64,000 bases of DNA from Mycteria americana. Its lineage: Eukaryota > Chordata > Aves > Ciconiiformes > Ciconiidae. Where the stretch lies: contig NW_027445653.1 in assembly GCF_035582795.1 (NCBI RefSeq), forward strand, positions 372,001 to 436,000, written 5' to 3'. Below are positions 20,732-31,347 of the stretch, in pieces; positions within the stretch are counted from its first letter, which is position 1, and each line of letters opens with the position of its first letter. A model generated the notes under the pieces. That model did not search any database. It saw nothing but the letters and a program-made list of their open reading frames with translations, and was not told the origin of the DNA. The translations under genes were made by a program, and so were the position numbers.

Positions 20732-21667
20732 ATGTCCAACAGCAGCTCCACCACCCAGTTCCTCCTCCTGGCATTTGCAGACACACGGGAGCTGCAGCTC
20801 TTGCACTTCTGGCTCTTCCTGGGCATCTACCTGGCTGCCCTCCTGGGCAACGGCCTCATCATCACAGTCATAGTCTGCGACCACTGCCTCCACACCCCCA
20901 TGTACTTCTTCCTCCTCAACCTCTCCCTCATTGACCTTGGCTCCATCTCTACCACTTTCCCCAAAGCAATGGCCAATGCCCTCTGGGACACCAGGACCAT
21001 CTCCTACTTGGGATGTGCTGCCCAGCTCTTTCTGTTTACCTTATTGATAGTAGCAGAGTGTTGTCTTCTCACTGTCATGGCCTATGACCGCTACGTTGCC
21101 ATCTGCAAACCCCTGCACTACGGGACCCTCCTGGGCAGCAGAGCTTGTGTCCACATGGCAGCAGCTGCCTGGGGCAGTGGGTTTCTCAATTCTCTCCTTC
21201 ACACTGCCAATACATTTTCCATACCCCTCTGCCAAGGCAATGCCCTGGACCAGTTCTTCTGTGAAATCCCCCAGATCCTCAAGCTCTCCTGCTCACACTC
21301 CTACCTCAGGGAAGCTGGGCTTATTGTGGTTAGTGCCTGTTTAGTGTTGGGATGTTTTATTTTCATCATGCTGTCCTATGTGCAGATCTTCAGGGCCGTG
21401 CTGAGGATCCCCTCTGAGCAGGGACGGCACAAAGCCTTTTCCACGTGCCTCCCTCACCTGGCTGTGGTCTCCCTCTTTATCAGCACTGGCACATTTGCCT
21501 ACCTGAAGCCCCCCTTCATCTCCTCTCCATCCCTGGATCTGCTGGTTGCTGTTCTTTACTCAGTGGTTCCTCCAGCAGTGAACCCCTTCATCTACAGCAT
21601 GAGGAACCAGGATCTCAAAGATGCACTGAAGAAGGTGATTCATCTCGTAGTCTTTCAGAAGCAATAA
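20732..21667 (+). CDS. Olfactory receptor OR3, OR14-like
   Basis: Intact, 311 residues from the ATG at 20,732 (MSNSSSTTQ). The frame continues 27 codons upstream only from a TTG and across the predicted acceptor, so that extension is rejected. Landmarks are GN 39-40, LHTPMYFFLLNLS 53-65, C95, DRY 119-121, SY 215-216, KAFSTC 234-239 and NPFIYSMRN from 284. Changes against its sisters cluster in helices 2-3: TTFPKAMANAL, CAAQLFLFTLLIVAECC. The last residues are VVFQKQ. Counterpart of OR6, differing at 53 residues. Confidence 0.95.
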   Translation: MSNSSSTTQFLLLAFADTRELQLLHFWLFLGIYLAALLGNGLIITVIVCDHCLHTPMYFFLLNLSLIDLGSISTTFPKAMANALWDTRTISYLGCAAQLFLFTLLIVAECCLLTVMAYDRYVAICKPLHYGTLLGSRACVHMAAAAWGSGFLNSLLHTANTFSIPLCQGNALDQFFCEIPQILKLSCSHSYLREAGLIVVSACLVLGCFIFIMLSYVQIFRAVLRIPSEQGRHKAFSTCLPHLAVVSLFISTGTFAYLKPPFISSPSLDLLVAVLYSVVPPAVNPFIYSMRNQDLKDALKKVIHLVVFQKQ

Positions 21668-21875
21668 GCTGCCCATGTTTATTCACAAGTGATTTCCAAT
21701 GTATGTGGGGAACCTCCTGTGCTTTGGGAATGTCTCTGTGATAATTCTGCTTCTCTGTAACTCTCTGTGTTCCTTCCACTTCTCCAGAGGCATGAACCCA
21801 CTCTGTCTGAACCAGAGGTCTTTGCACATGTGTCTGGCGCGGTGGCACAGCTGGCCTCCCATGTCAAATCTCTGT

Positions 21876-21881
21876 AATAAA
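21876..21881 (+). promoter_or_regulatory. Poly(A) signal of OR3
   Basis: AATAAA in the family context CTCTGTAATAAAA, about 210 bases past the stop. Confidence 0.6.
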
Positions 21882-23689
21882 AGGGGTTTTCTCAGTGCCG
21901 GTGTCTGCAGGTTGTGCTCTTCTTCCAGAGTTCAGATCAGGAACAGAATGAAGAAATTGCCCCCATGAGGCCATGCTGCTGTGCTTGGGTTCTCCATGGG
22001 CTGAGGGGAGGAGGGCTTGGGGTGATGAAGTACGGAAGGAGACCTGGACTGAGCTTTCACTTGTGGGTGCCGCTGCCCCTGGAGATGGTGATGATCAGCA
22101 GGGATCTTCCTGGGACTGTCTCCCCATGGCTCTCATGCACCACAGCCTGCTGGCTCTGCAGAGCAGCACCACCAGCTTGGGGCCCTGCAGGGAGCATGGG
22201 AAGGGGGCAGAAGCATGCGATCAGGCCAGCACAGACACAGTCCCCTGGGGAAAGGCTCTCTAGAGGCATGGATGATCCCTGCAGAAGAGCAAAGGCAAAA
22301 CTCTCCAGTTCCAGGGGGAAACTGATGACACAGAGAAGCTTATTTCTGCATGCAGCAGCTTGGGACAGGCTGCTCTGTCACTGGGGCAGCAGGAGCAGCC
22401 AGAGGAGTCCCAGGGCCAGGAGTCTTCTGCTGTGGAGAGGACTTGGCACAGACGGGCTGCCAACAGTGGCCAGTAAGGACCTCCTGGAGAAAAGAGCAGG
22501 GGACACAGGGAGACACTGTCCTCTGTCTCCTCATGCTCCAGCCCTGTGGCGTATGGGGAGGCTGACCCTCCTCTGCCCCCCAAGAGCTGCTGTGCCCTTC
22601 AGAGGGGCTGGGGCTGTGCTGTGGGTGCTCAGAGCTCTGTAGCACCCTGCGGTGGGCACTGCCATGGGGCCAGCCCAGCCTGGGCTGCTGTGCTGTGCTG
22701 TGCTGTGCTGGGGAGAGGGCAGGGGAGATGGGGAGATCCGAGGAGGGGCTGGGCTGGGCTGGAAAGTGCCCAGAAAATGCCAAAGTTAGCTGAGCTGTGT
22801 GCCCATGCAGATTGAGGACACCCTCCATTGGGTTTGTGGTATAGAGCCTGGGCTCATGGAATGGATCCAGGACATGAAAGCACAGGCGAGAGGGCACTGG
22901 TCTGTGCCCTTGGTGGCATAGACAGACCAGGAAGGTGACGCAGGGCAGTCGTCACCCCCAGCCTCTCTCACCAGCCATTTCCAGTACTGGCTGCTCAGCC
23001 CAGGTTGACGGGCGAGTTTTCCTCTGAGGTCATCTCCATCCTCCTGCTGGGCTCAGTGCCTGTATCAGAGGAATGCCCGGCCCTGCCCGGTCTCCCTCCT
23101 GGCCCAGACCCTGGCAGGCCCTGGAGCATGGCTGTCTGTGAAGCCCCACAGCTGACATGGCCTCTCCAGGAGCTTGGAGAGGCTGCCTAAGAGGAAGGCC
23201 ATGGGGTGACAAAGCCCCAAGGACTGCTGTGGGCATCATGTCAGAGGGATCATTCCCCACCCTGAATGCACCCTGTCCTGTCCTGTGCCTGCACAGTGGG
23301 GCTGTGGGATCATGTGTGGGGCCGCGGGGCTGGGACGTCCCAGGACAGGGCTCAGACAGGGGCCATGAAGCAGCTGCCAAGGGGATGACAGCAAGGACAG
23401 GTACAGACAAGGAATTTATGTACATTGCTTTTGCTGTGCAGGTATGAGTTTGGGAAAGGCAAATCTCACCTGGAGTTGGTGACAGCAAGAAAATCAGGAG
23501 CAAAAAGAAGATCCTTAATGGCTGTGTTAGAGACCAAGGCTGAACAAGGGAAATGCAGGGCTGCTGCTGAATGGAGAGGGTGATTTAATAACAGCAGACA
23601 CTGAGGCTGGGGCTGAGGCACGCAATGCCTCTGTGCCTGAGTCTTTACTGAAAAGGTCTCCCAGGCCTCTCTGCTCAATGAAGGGGTTC
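21882..23689. other. Intergenic DNA downstream of OR3
   Basis: No gene is seen. About 22,110-22,215 is a low-copy repeat also found near 14,850 (same strand) and 29,845-29,965 (reverse). Directly duplicated at 52,080-53,850. Confidence 0.5.
22686..22711 (+). repeat. Short tandem repeat (TGCTG)n
   Basis: Five tandem pentamers TGCTG. The equivalent array at 52,878-52,903 has the same length. Confidence 0.8.
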
Positions 23690-24448
23690 AAGAAGGAGGA
23701 GAGCACGTATTGGCAGGGACCTCATGAAACCCCAGAAGGACAAATGGCAGTTTCTGCCCCTGCAGGGGAATCACCGTGGTGATGGCACAGGCTGGGGGCT
23801 GCCTGGCTGGGAGCAGCCCTGTGGGAAAGTTCTTGGTGGGCAGGGAGCTGGACAGGAGGCAGCCGTGTGCCCTGGAAGCAAGGGAGGCCAGCAGGGTCCT
23901 GGGCTGTATGACCAGGAGCATGGCAAGAATGTTGAGGAAAGGGTTTCTCTGGAATACTCCAGAATCTAGATCCCCATTTCAGGAAAGATACTGGCAAGCT
24001 GGAGTGTGTTATCAAAGGGCCCTCAGGACAGCCAGGTTCTTGAGCACTTTGCCTGTCAGGAGAGGCTGAGGGAGCGGGGCTTGTCCAGCCCAGAGAAGGG
24101 AAGGTCGCGGGGGCCTCACCCCAGCCTGCCAGTACCTGTGAGGGGGTCATGGAGAATACAGAGCCAGGCTCTTCACCATGGCGCATGGTGGGAGGACAAA
24201 AGAGAATGGGAGGAAGGTGACGATGAGAGGTTTAGCCAGGGCATAAGCAAAATTTTTTCCCCATGAGCTCAGGCAAATGCTGGAACAGGTCACCCAGAGA
24301 GGTTGTGCAGTCTCTGTCCTTGGGGGTTTTCCAACTCGGAGTGAGTCAAGCCTTGAACAGCTTGGTCTGACCCTGGTTCTGACAGGTTGCACTGCAGACT
24401 TCCTCAGGTCCCTTCCAACCTTAGTTCTCTTGTAATCCTATGATGATG
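23690..24448 (+). mobile_element. CR1 LINE 3' part
   Basis: Recognisable CR1 ORF2 end and tail: GGAGGCCAGCAGGGTCCTGG, GAGGCTGAGGGAGC, CACCCAGAGAGGTTGTG, TTCCAACTCGGAG and GGTCCCTTCCAACCTTAG, closing with AATCCTATGATGATG. 5' truncated. Copy at 53,850-54,607. Confidence 0.85.
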
Positions 24449-26929
24449 TTGGGCCCTGTTTCTAACTGGAGCAGAGCAGATGTTTATGGGGCCTGAATGC
24501 TCCTGGTGTAAGTGACGATCTAAACCAACATCTCAAGCAGTGAAGAGAGGTCGACACCTCAGTGTGACTTGCTCTGGGCAAAGACTGAGGAGTCCTGGGC
24601 AGGGAAGGGTTTGGGGGCAAGCGGCTCTGTGCAAGACTCAAAATGATCTTGTTGTAATGCCTGTCAGATGTCAGTTAACGTCAATGGAAATGAAAGTAAG
24701 GAGAACTGAAGAGAAAGAGCCAAAGCAAAGCAATGTGTCAGCACTCTTTTCAGCTTGTTTTCAGTCTTTGAGAAGGGATTTCCTTTTTTTTGAAAAGGAA
24801 AGTGTTGTCCAGAACTGGGAATGGATGTAGGACACAAATGCCTTCAGGTACAGGGACACAGACACCTGGTGCCAGTGGAGATGCCCCGGGAAGCCCTGCC
24901 CAGCCTCCACCTGCAGCTTGCAAGGTGCTCTGCTCTGCCACGGGTCCTCTCTGATAGACGCCAATGCCAGGCCAGCACCTCAGGGACACTGGGGCCCCTA
25001 AAAGTGGCACTGCCTCTTTATGGTCCGAGAACTGATGGCTGCCGGGAAAGGTGAACAATTCTTTTTTTTAACATTTAAAAAAATATACAAGCACATTTTC
25101 ATCAACAGAATCATATGAGTACTTTCAAGAAATGGCAATGTTTTCCTACCATGACAGAATAGGAATTTCCTGGGAGTGTGCTAATAGCAGGAGAAGAACT
25201 ATTGATCAGGTGTTTCCACCTCTCCTGATTTCAATGGCCATGCCTATGGACATCTTTTCCGTAGGCTATGTGGACGTATGCCCTTCCCATTGCTCTCAGG
25301 TTTCCTCCTCCGCTTGCTCTTTGGTACTTCAGATGCCTCTCAACTGTCTGGTTTCTGCTCTGAGCTTGAGGGAATTAGAAACTTGCCCCATCTTTCAGAA
25401 GTCTAATTAGCGCTTTATTGAAGACCTTAATTGTGTTTATATCTATCCTTTCTTATGTCTCTGTCTCAAACTGTTCTTGTACGGAAATCCCTTGTGAAAG
25501 GTGGGCCACATTAGACTTGGCATACAGCTGAGGAGACAGTTTTAAAGTTTATTAAATTATATCATGTTTAATTTTTGTTTGTTGGCAATGAAGAGAAAGC
25601 TTTCTGTGCCTGTGTGCAGCCAGTTCTCTATGGAAAGCAGGCGGGAGCTGGTGCAAAGGAGCTGTACCATCCAGCTGCAGCCCTCAGTGGACAACTCTGA
25701 TGTGAGGAAAAGTGATGCAAGTCCCAGGTGGCCGATGAGGGAAATGGTGGGAATGGGGATGTGAGGAGCAAGGTTGTCCATACAGTGTCAGACCTCAAGG
25801 GACAGCTTCTCCTGCCTGTCCAGATGCCTTCAGAACACCCTCTGGATCAATATCCATTGTAGAATGCTGCTATCACTTCTTCTGTAAACTGAAACAGGAT
25901 AGAAAATACCCTTTAAAAAAAAATCCACCTTTATGAAATCTTCTTTGAAATCTTCATCATTAAGTGAATCTTCATCATAACTGAAACCTCTCCAATTAGT
26001 TGTACAAGTCTTGAGGACGTGAAGAAAGTTATGGGAAGAGAAATGGCTCATTAGGGCTTTCTGTATTTTAATGAGCCCCATGGTGTGTTTGGTGCTGAGT
26101 CCATGAACATGAGGTACTCAGAGGAGACTGAAGAAACCTCTCAAGAAGTCAAAGTCAGAAGCAAAGCCCAAAGTACCTTGAAGCATTAATGGGCCCTGCT
26201 GAGGGCCATTACTGACAAAGCCTCCCAAGGGACTCGTTAGAGCAGGTAATTGGAGGCCATGATGACAGGCAGGCAAAGGCAAAGTGCAGGCAATGCTGAT
26301 GCTGAGAAAACCCTTGGCTTGTTGGATGAAGGAGGATGGCCACTGCCCTGACCCCCATCCCCTGGGAAGGGAGATCCAGTCCCTCCGGTGTGACTCAGGG
26401 CTCTTCCTTGGGATGTGGCGAGTGCAATGCCAAGTGAAGGACAATGGTACGACACCTCCCAGGCTCCCTGGGGTGGGTGCGAGGAGGCAATGAGACCCCA
26501 TTACCATGAGGACGATGTGTCTCCTCTTAGGCCTTTGTGGCAGGGACATCAGCCATAGCCAAGGGGACAAAGACCTCGGTTCTGTCAGGGCCTTTCAGCC
26601 TTGCCAGCTCCCTTGGCCATCTGCACCACACGCCTTCCTACACTGTCCCATGCCTCTGCCTGTTTCCCTGCAGGCTGCAGACACCCAACGTGCTTCCCCA
26701 CCTTCTTCTCACCCCAGTATGTCCCTACCTGTGCTGCTGTCTCTCCATCCTCGCCAACTGTTCCTTGAAACACAAAGCCATGGGCTGATCCAGACTCCCT
26801 CTGGGTGACGTTTTGCACCACAGCACTACCTTCAGGATGACAGTTCTTTATCCTGAGGTGCACTCTGGACCTCCAAAGCTGCAGCTTCTGATGGTTTACA
26901 TTTCTCATGCTCTTTCCCACTACCAAAAA
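24449..26929. other. Intergenic DNA, no gene seen
   Basis: Noncoding, partly AT-rich (25,050-25,110 and 25,900-26,000). Parallel to 54,608-57,084 in unit 2 with small insertions and deletions. Confidence 0.5.
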
Positions 26930-27345
26930 AAGTGCCTTCATCTCTGAAACCAATTATCAAGCTATCCCCGAGCTACCACTATTCCTCCCTCAGCCTCCAC
27001 TTCACCAGGCTAAAGAAGCCCAGGTCTCGCAGCCTCTCCACACACGACCCCTAAGCATCTCTTGGCAGACTTTCTCTGGCCACGTAAGAGGTCCTCCCCC
27101 TTCCTCCAGAATGGGGAGCCCCACACTGGGGCACACTACTCCAGATGTGGCCACAGCAGTGTTGAGTCAAGATGGACAATACCTCCCCTTGCCTAGGTGG
27201 CCACACTCCTCCCAGTGCAGCCCAGTGTGCTCATGGCCATATTCCTGTGTAGCACCACTGCCTGCTATGGCATTCCTAGTAATACCCAAACCCTTCTCCT
27301 TGAGGTTGCTCCTCAGCCAGTCATGTCTGAGCCTGCCTTGATGGA
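26930..27345 (-). mobile_element. CR1 LINE fragment, reverse
   Basis: Reverse-complement CR1 wording on the plus strand: CACCAGGCTAAAGAAGCCC, ACTACTCCAGATGTGGCC, GTGCAGCCCAGTGTGCTCA and CCTTCTCCTTGAGGTTGCTC. It is immediately followed by an LTR. Copy at 57,085-57,490. Confidence 0.8.
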
Positions 27346-27349
27346 CGGG

Positions 27350-27655
27350 TGGTGTGGTTTAACCCTGGCAGACAGCTCAGTCCCACACAGCCGCTCACTC
27401 ACTCATGACATCCTATGGTATGGAATATCCCTTTGGTCAGTTGGGGTCAGCTCTGTCCCCTCCCAACTTCTTGTGCCCCCCCAGCCTACTTGCTGGTGGA
27501 GCAGCATGGGAAGCAGAAAAGGCCTTGATGCTGTGCAAGCACCGTTCAGCAGTAACTAAAGCATCGCTGTGTTATCAGCACTGTTGTGGTCACAAATCCA
27601 AACCATGGCACCATATGGGCTACTAGGATTAAAAGTAATTCCACCCTAGCCAAAA
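27350..27655 (-). mobile_element. Shortened solo LTR of the common avian ERV family
   Basis: Reverse orientation of the LTR at 102-699: GTGTGGTTTAACCCTGGC at the left, ATGGTATGGAATATCCCTTT in the middle and CCACCCTAGCC at the right. Clearly shorter than the full form. Present in unit 2 at 57,495-57,795. Fossil. Confidence 0.75.
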
Positions 27656-28179
27656 AGCAGTACAACAGGGTGGTTCTGCCCCCTGATGCAAAACTTCAGA
27701 AGATCAGAAGGAGAAGATCTCTTCCCTTTGGAAAACTTCTTGAGGTTTCTGTTGGTCAAACCCCAGAGTTTCTCGAGGTCCACTTGGAGTGAAGGTCCAC
27801 TGTGTCAGAGGTTAATGTGTGTGTGCAGATGGCTCACCTGGCTTGTGGTGCCTCTAACAAGGTCACAGCAATAGGAATGAAAGGACATGACGGCTAATAA
27901 ATAATAAGAGGAAAGCATAGTTAAATGGAATTGCAGTGGGAAAGCCTGGAGCTCTGCCTTGGGATAGATGAGGAGCCTGTTGAGAGCTGGTGGGTGAGGA
28001 TTAGCAGGCAGACCAACCTGGGTGACCTTTCAGTGGGTGTCTGTTGTTGACTGCTTGATCAGGAAGAAGGAGATGAGCCCTTCTTCAGGCCACTGGAAGA
28101 AGCCTCATGTTCTCACACCCTGGTCTTCCTGCTCTTGCAATTTAACCACCTTGGTAGATGCCTGAGGGGCAAGATAGCA
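27656..28179. other. Intergenic DNA
   Basis: No gene is seen. Matches 57,796-58,325. Confidence 0.4.
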
Positions 28180-28900
28180 CAGCACAACTCATCTAGAAAG
28201 CTCTGGAGGACATGGACGATAACTTCCCAAGAAGAGAGGGGCAGAGATGGGCTTAGGAAAGCCAAAGCCCAACTCGAGCTGAATCTGGCTAGCGTCCTGA
28301 AGGAGAACAAAAACAGTTTCTACACCTACATAAAGAGCAAAAGGAAGACTAAGGAAAACGTACATGGTATATGGTCCAGCATATGGAAGAGCCCCAGAGA
28401 GTCAATGTCTTCCTCACCTCAGTCGTTCCTGCTAGGACCGGCCTTCAGGCATCCCAGGGCCCTGAGACCTGGGAGAAATGTGGAGTAAGGGAGACTTAGC
28501 CTTGGTGCAGGAGTCTCAGGGTAGGGAACATTTAAACAAAGTGAACATACCTGAGCCTATGGGAACCGAGGGGATGCACCCACGAGTGCTGAGGGAGCCG
28601 GCCGATGTCACTGCGAGGCCACTCTCCATTCTCTTTTAAAGGTCATGGTTACTGGGAGAGATTCCTGAGGACTGGAAGGAAGCCAATGTCAATCCTATCT
28701 CCAAGAGGGGCAAGAAGGAGGAGCTGTCAGCCTGTCTCCTCTAGCATCCTCCTGGATGCGCTGATGAAGTATAGGTTAGATAAGTGGAAAGTGAGGTGGA
28801 CTGAGAACTTACCAAGTAACCAGGGCCAGAGCGTTGTGACCAGCAGCTCAAAGCCCAGCAGGAGCTGTGTTGCAGGGCTCCAAAGCTCAGCCCTCAGTCT
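28180..28900 (+). mobile_element. CR1 LINE fragment (ORF2 middle)
   Basis: Plus-strand reading shows CR1 ORF2: RKAKAQLELNLASVLKENK, FYTYIKSKRKTKENV, then MHPRVLREPADVTARPLS and PEDWKEANVNPISKRGKKE. It has internal gaps and frame changes. Unit 2 copy at 58,330-59,010. Confidence 0.85.
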
Positions 28901-30230
28901 GGGAGCAGCCAGCAGGCAGTGCCAGTGGCTGCAGCACCCAAGAGACCCCTGAGCCCATGAGCAGCAGCAAGTCCTGTTCTGACCATGGAGAGCTGTGCTG
29001 GCTGCAGAGGAGTTGCTGAGAGCACTGGATTGCCACTGCCCACCAAACATATCCCCCACCCCGAGGTTTCTCTTGGGTCCCTGGAACCACCAGAGTGACA
29101 AGGGGGAGAGCTCTGCCTGGATGGGTGCTGGGGCTGGTACAAGGAGATGGGATCTGGAATGAGGTTCCTGGGGCAGTTTCTCCTGGCTGATCATGCAGCA
29201 ATAAGCCAGGCTGGATATTTGGACTAAGGGACTCTTCTTGAGGGCCTCCAAGGGCATGGGGATGGCCTACAGTTTCCCAAGTTCTCCACTGCATGCTGTC
29301 TTTTCTGCTGGGGTTCACAGAGGCTCCCAGCCCTTCAGAGGACCCAGGAGAGCTCTTTTCCTTCCTGTGGTCACAACTGGACCTCAGCCCTCCAGCTCAG
29401 CCCTGGCTGAGGAGCCTTGCCTGGGGGTGAATTTAGGGGTAAGGGCTGACACACGGGGTGGGGAAGGTTGTCTCAAGGACACGTAATGGGCACAGGGACT
29501 GAAGGACCACAGCAAAGTGATGTGGCTTCTGGGTCAATGCTGCCTTCAGTGCAAGCCCTGACACAGGGTCCCAGCTTCCCCCTCATTCCACCCTCAGGGG
29601 GACAAAGGTACTATGAGATGGCAAGTGGTGGACACCAATCCTCCTCCAGCCACTTCCCAGGCCTGGTGGAGCACCAGGACAGCAAAGACTTCTGGCTCTG
29701 CATCGTGAGCATGCTTTAGGATAGCTGAACCCTGGGTATTATCTTGGAGTAGCTGAACACCAGCATTCTTCTCTGCAAGGCCATTTCCAGCCCTGGTGAG
29801 CTCCTGTCTGATCTCTCCCCATCCCTCCTCTGAGCTGGCCTGGTGCTCCCAGCCCCTTCTCTATGCTCCTCACAGGGCCCCAAGCTGGCAGTGATGCTCT
29901 GCAGAGCAAGTGGGCTGTGGGACCATGGAGTGACTCCACACTGGCTGTGCTGGTCAGGGAGGGAAGCGGCTGCAGCTGGGTGGGCAGCAGTGCCACTGAG
30001 CTCCTTGCCAGGGCTCTAAAGCTGTGGAAGGAGCTCAGAGCATTTCTCATGACTCAGGATGTTTTCCAGCGTATACATTGAACCATCCTTGGGCTTTTAC
30101 TGAATGAGACATGAATCACCCTCCCGACTCCTTTTTGTGATCTTGCTGGGTCCCCACAGCATCCCCTGGAATGGCAGAGCCCTTGTTTGCTTGTGGATAC
30201 TGAAATACAGTGCTTTGCCTTTGGGCAAGT
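28901..30230. other. Intergenic DNA between OR3 and OR4
   Basis: No gene is seen. About 29,845-29,965 is a reverse copy of the low-copy repeat also found near 14,850 and 22,150. Matches 59,010-60,300. Confidence 0.5.
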
Positions 30231-30794
30231 TGTCCTGGTTTCAGCTGAGACAGAGTTCATTTTCTTTATAGTGGCTGGTATGGGGCTATGTTTTGGATTT
30301 GTGCTGAAGACAGTGTTGATAATACAGAGATGTTTTAGTTGTTGCTGTACTAGTCAAGGACTTTTCAGCTTCCCGTGCTCTGCCAGGTGCAGAAGAAGCT
30401 GGGAGGGGACACAGCCAGGATAGTTGATCCAAACTGACCAAAGGGCTATTCCATACCACATGACATCATGCTCAGTATATAAAGCTGGGGAAGAAGAAGG
30501 AAGGGGGGATATTTGGAGTGATGGCGTTTGTCTTCCCAAGTAACCGTTACGCGTGATGGAGCCCTGCTTTCCTGGAGATGGCTGAACACCTGCCTGCCCA
30601 TGGGAAGTAGTGAATTAATTCCTTGTTTTGCTTTGCTTGCGTGCGTGGCTTTTGCTTTCCCTATTAAACTGTTTTTATCTCAACCCTCAAGTTTTCTTAC
30701 TTTTGCTCTTCCGATTCTCTCCCCCATCCCATCGAGGGGGAGTGAGTGAGCGGCTGCGTGGTGCTTAGCTGCTGGCTGGGGCTAAACCACGACA
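30231..30794 (+). mobile_element. Solo LTR private to unit 2 border
   Basis: Best preserved member of the family: starts TGTCCTGGTTTCAGCTGAG and ends GGGGCTAAACCACGACA, 564 bases, with a TATAAAGCTGG box near 30,478. It is flanked by CAAGT and CAACT, a near-perfect five-base target duplication. The same site without LTR is visible near 1165-1185 and near 60,305-60,320. It therefore entered after these loci separated, or was unfixed when they did. Young among the window's LTRs. Confidence 0.88.
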
Positions 30795-31172
30795 CAACTT
30801 CACCTTGGATGGTCCCTTCTTTTGGGAAGCCAACCTGCAAGCACATGGTCTCCCTGTAGATGCCCTGTGCACTCCTGGGGACTGCTGTTTCCCCTCCAGA
30901 AAGCTGGACAGCTTCCATTCAGCTCTGCAGCATGTGGGAGAGCCCTGGGCAAGAAATTTGGAGCCCGTTCATCTCCAGTGGCACTGGGCACCCACAACTG
31001 AGAGCTAACTCCACCCCTCATTCCCCAAAATGTCTCCCAGTGCCCTCTCCCCATGAGCCCACTGAGAACCAAGCTCAGCAACAGGCCATGGTGAGCACAG
31101 TTCCTGGGGCCTAGTCCTGACTTCAGCAAAAAGAAGAGCCCAGCCTTCAGGAGCTGCCATGGGGACACACCA
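30795..31172. other. 3' flank of OR4
   Basis: No gene is seen. Aligns with 60,306-60,688. Confidence 0.4.
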
Positions 31173-31178
31173 TTTATT
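31173..31178 (-). promoter_or_regulatory. Poly(A) signal of OR4
   Basis: Minus-strand AATAAA in CTCTGTAATAAATGG, about 170 bases after the stop. Confidence 0.6.
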
Positions 31179-31347
31179 ACAGAGATGCTCCTCAGGAAGC
31201 CAGCTCTGACACCCTAATGACCCATTTCCCAAAGACAGACACAGCCAGGCCATGCTACTGGAGATGTGGGATGAATACAAATATCCCTGTATGACCATGA
31301 TCATCATGGGAAAAACTGGAATTAACCAGTGAAGAGGGATGGGTAGC

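Larger units (their letters stand above)
16450..21667. repeat. Right arm of large inverted repeat, unit 1
   Basis: Mirror image of 9,539-14,700, carrying pseudogene P2, the exon 1 block, intron and OR3. It makes OR2 and OR3 divergent, about 10.3 kb apart start to start. Confidence 0.8.
1150..30230. repeat. Tandem segmental duplication, unit 1
   Basis: First copy of a roughly 30 kb unit holding OR1, OR2 and OR3. Order and orientation of all parts match unit 2: the OR exons, the CR1/ERV composite, the AT-rich repeat, the OR pseudogenes, and the CR1 and LTR debris. The offset between matching points is about 30,880 bases for 8-15 kb, about 30,080 for 16-20 kb, and about 30,150 to 30,200 beyond 21 kb. 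The left edge is anchored on a short stretch near 1150-1185 that recurs at 30,200/30,795 and at 60,290-60,325. The OR1 end is clearly more diverged than the rest, so the recent duplication may really begin nearer 3.6 kb. Edges are approximate. Confidence 0.85.

Noticed and set aside
22686-22711. CRISPR-like or functional repeat
   Set aside because: Simple pentamer microsatellite.
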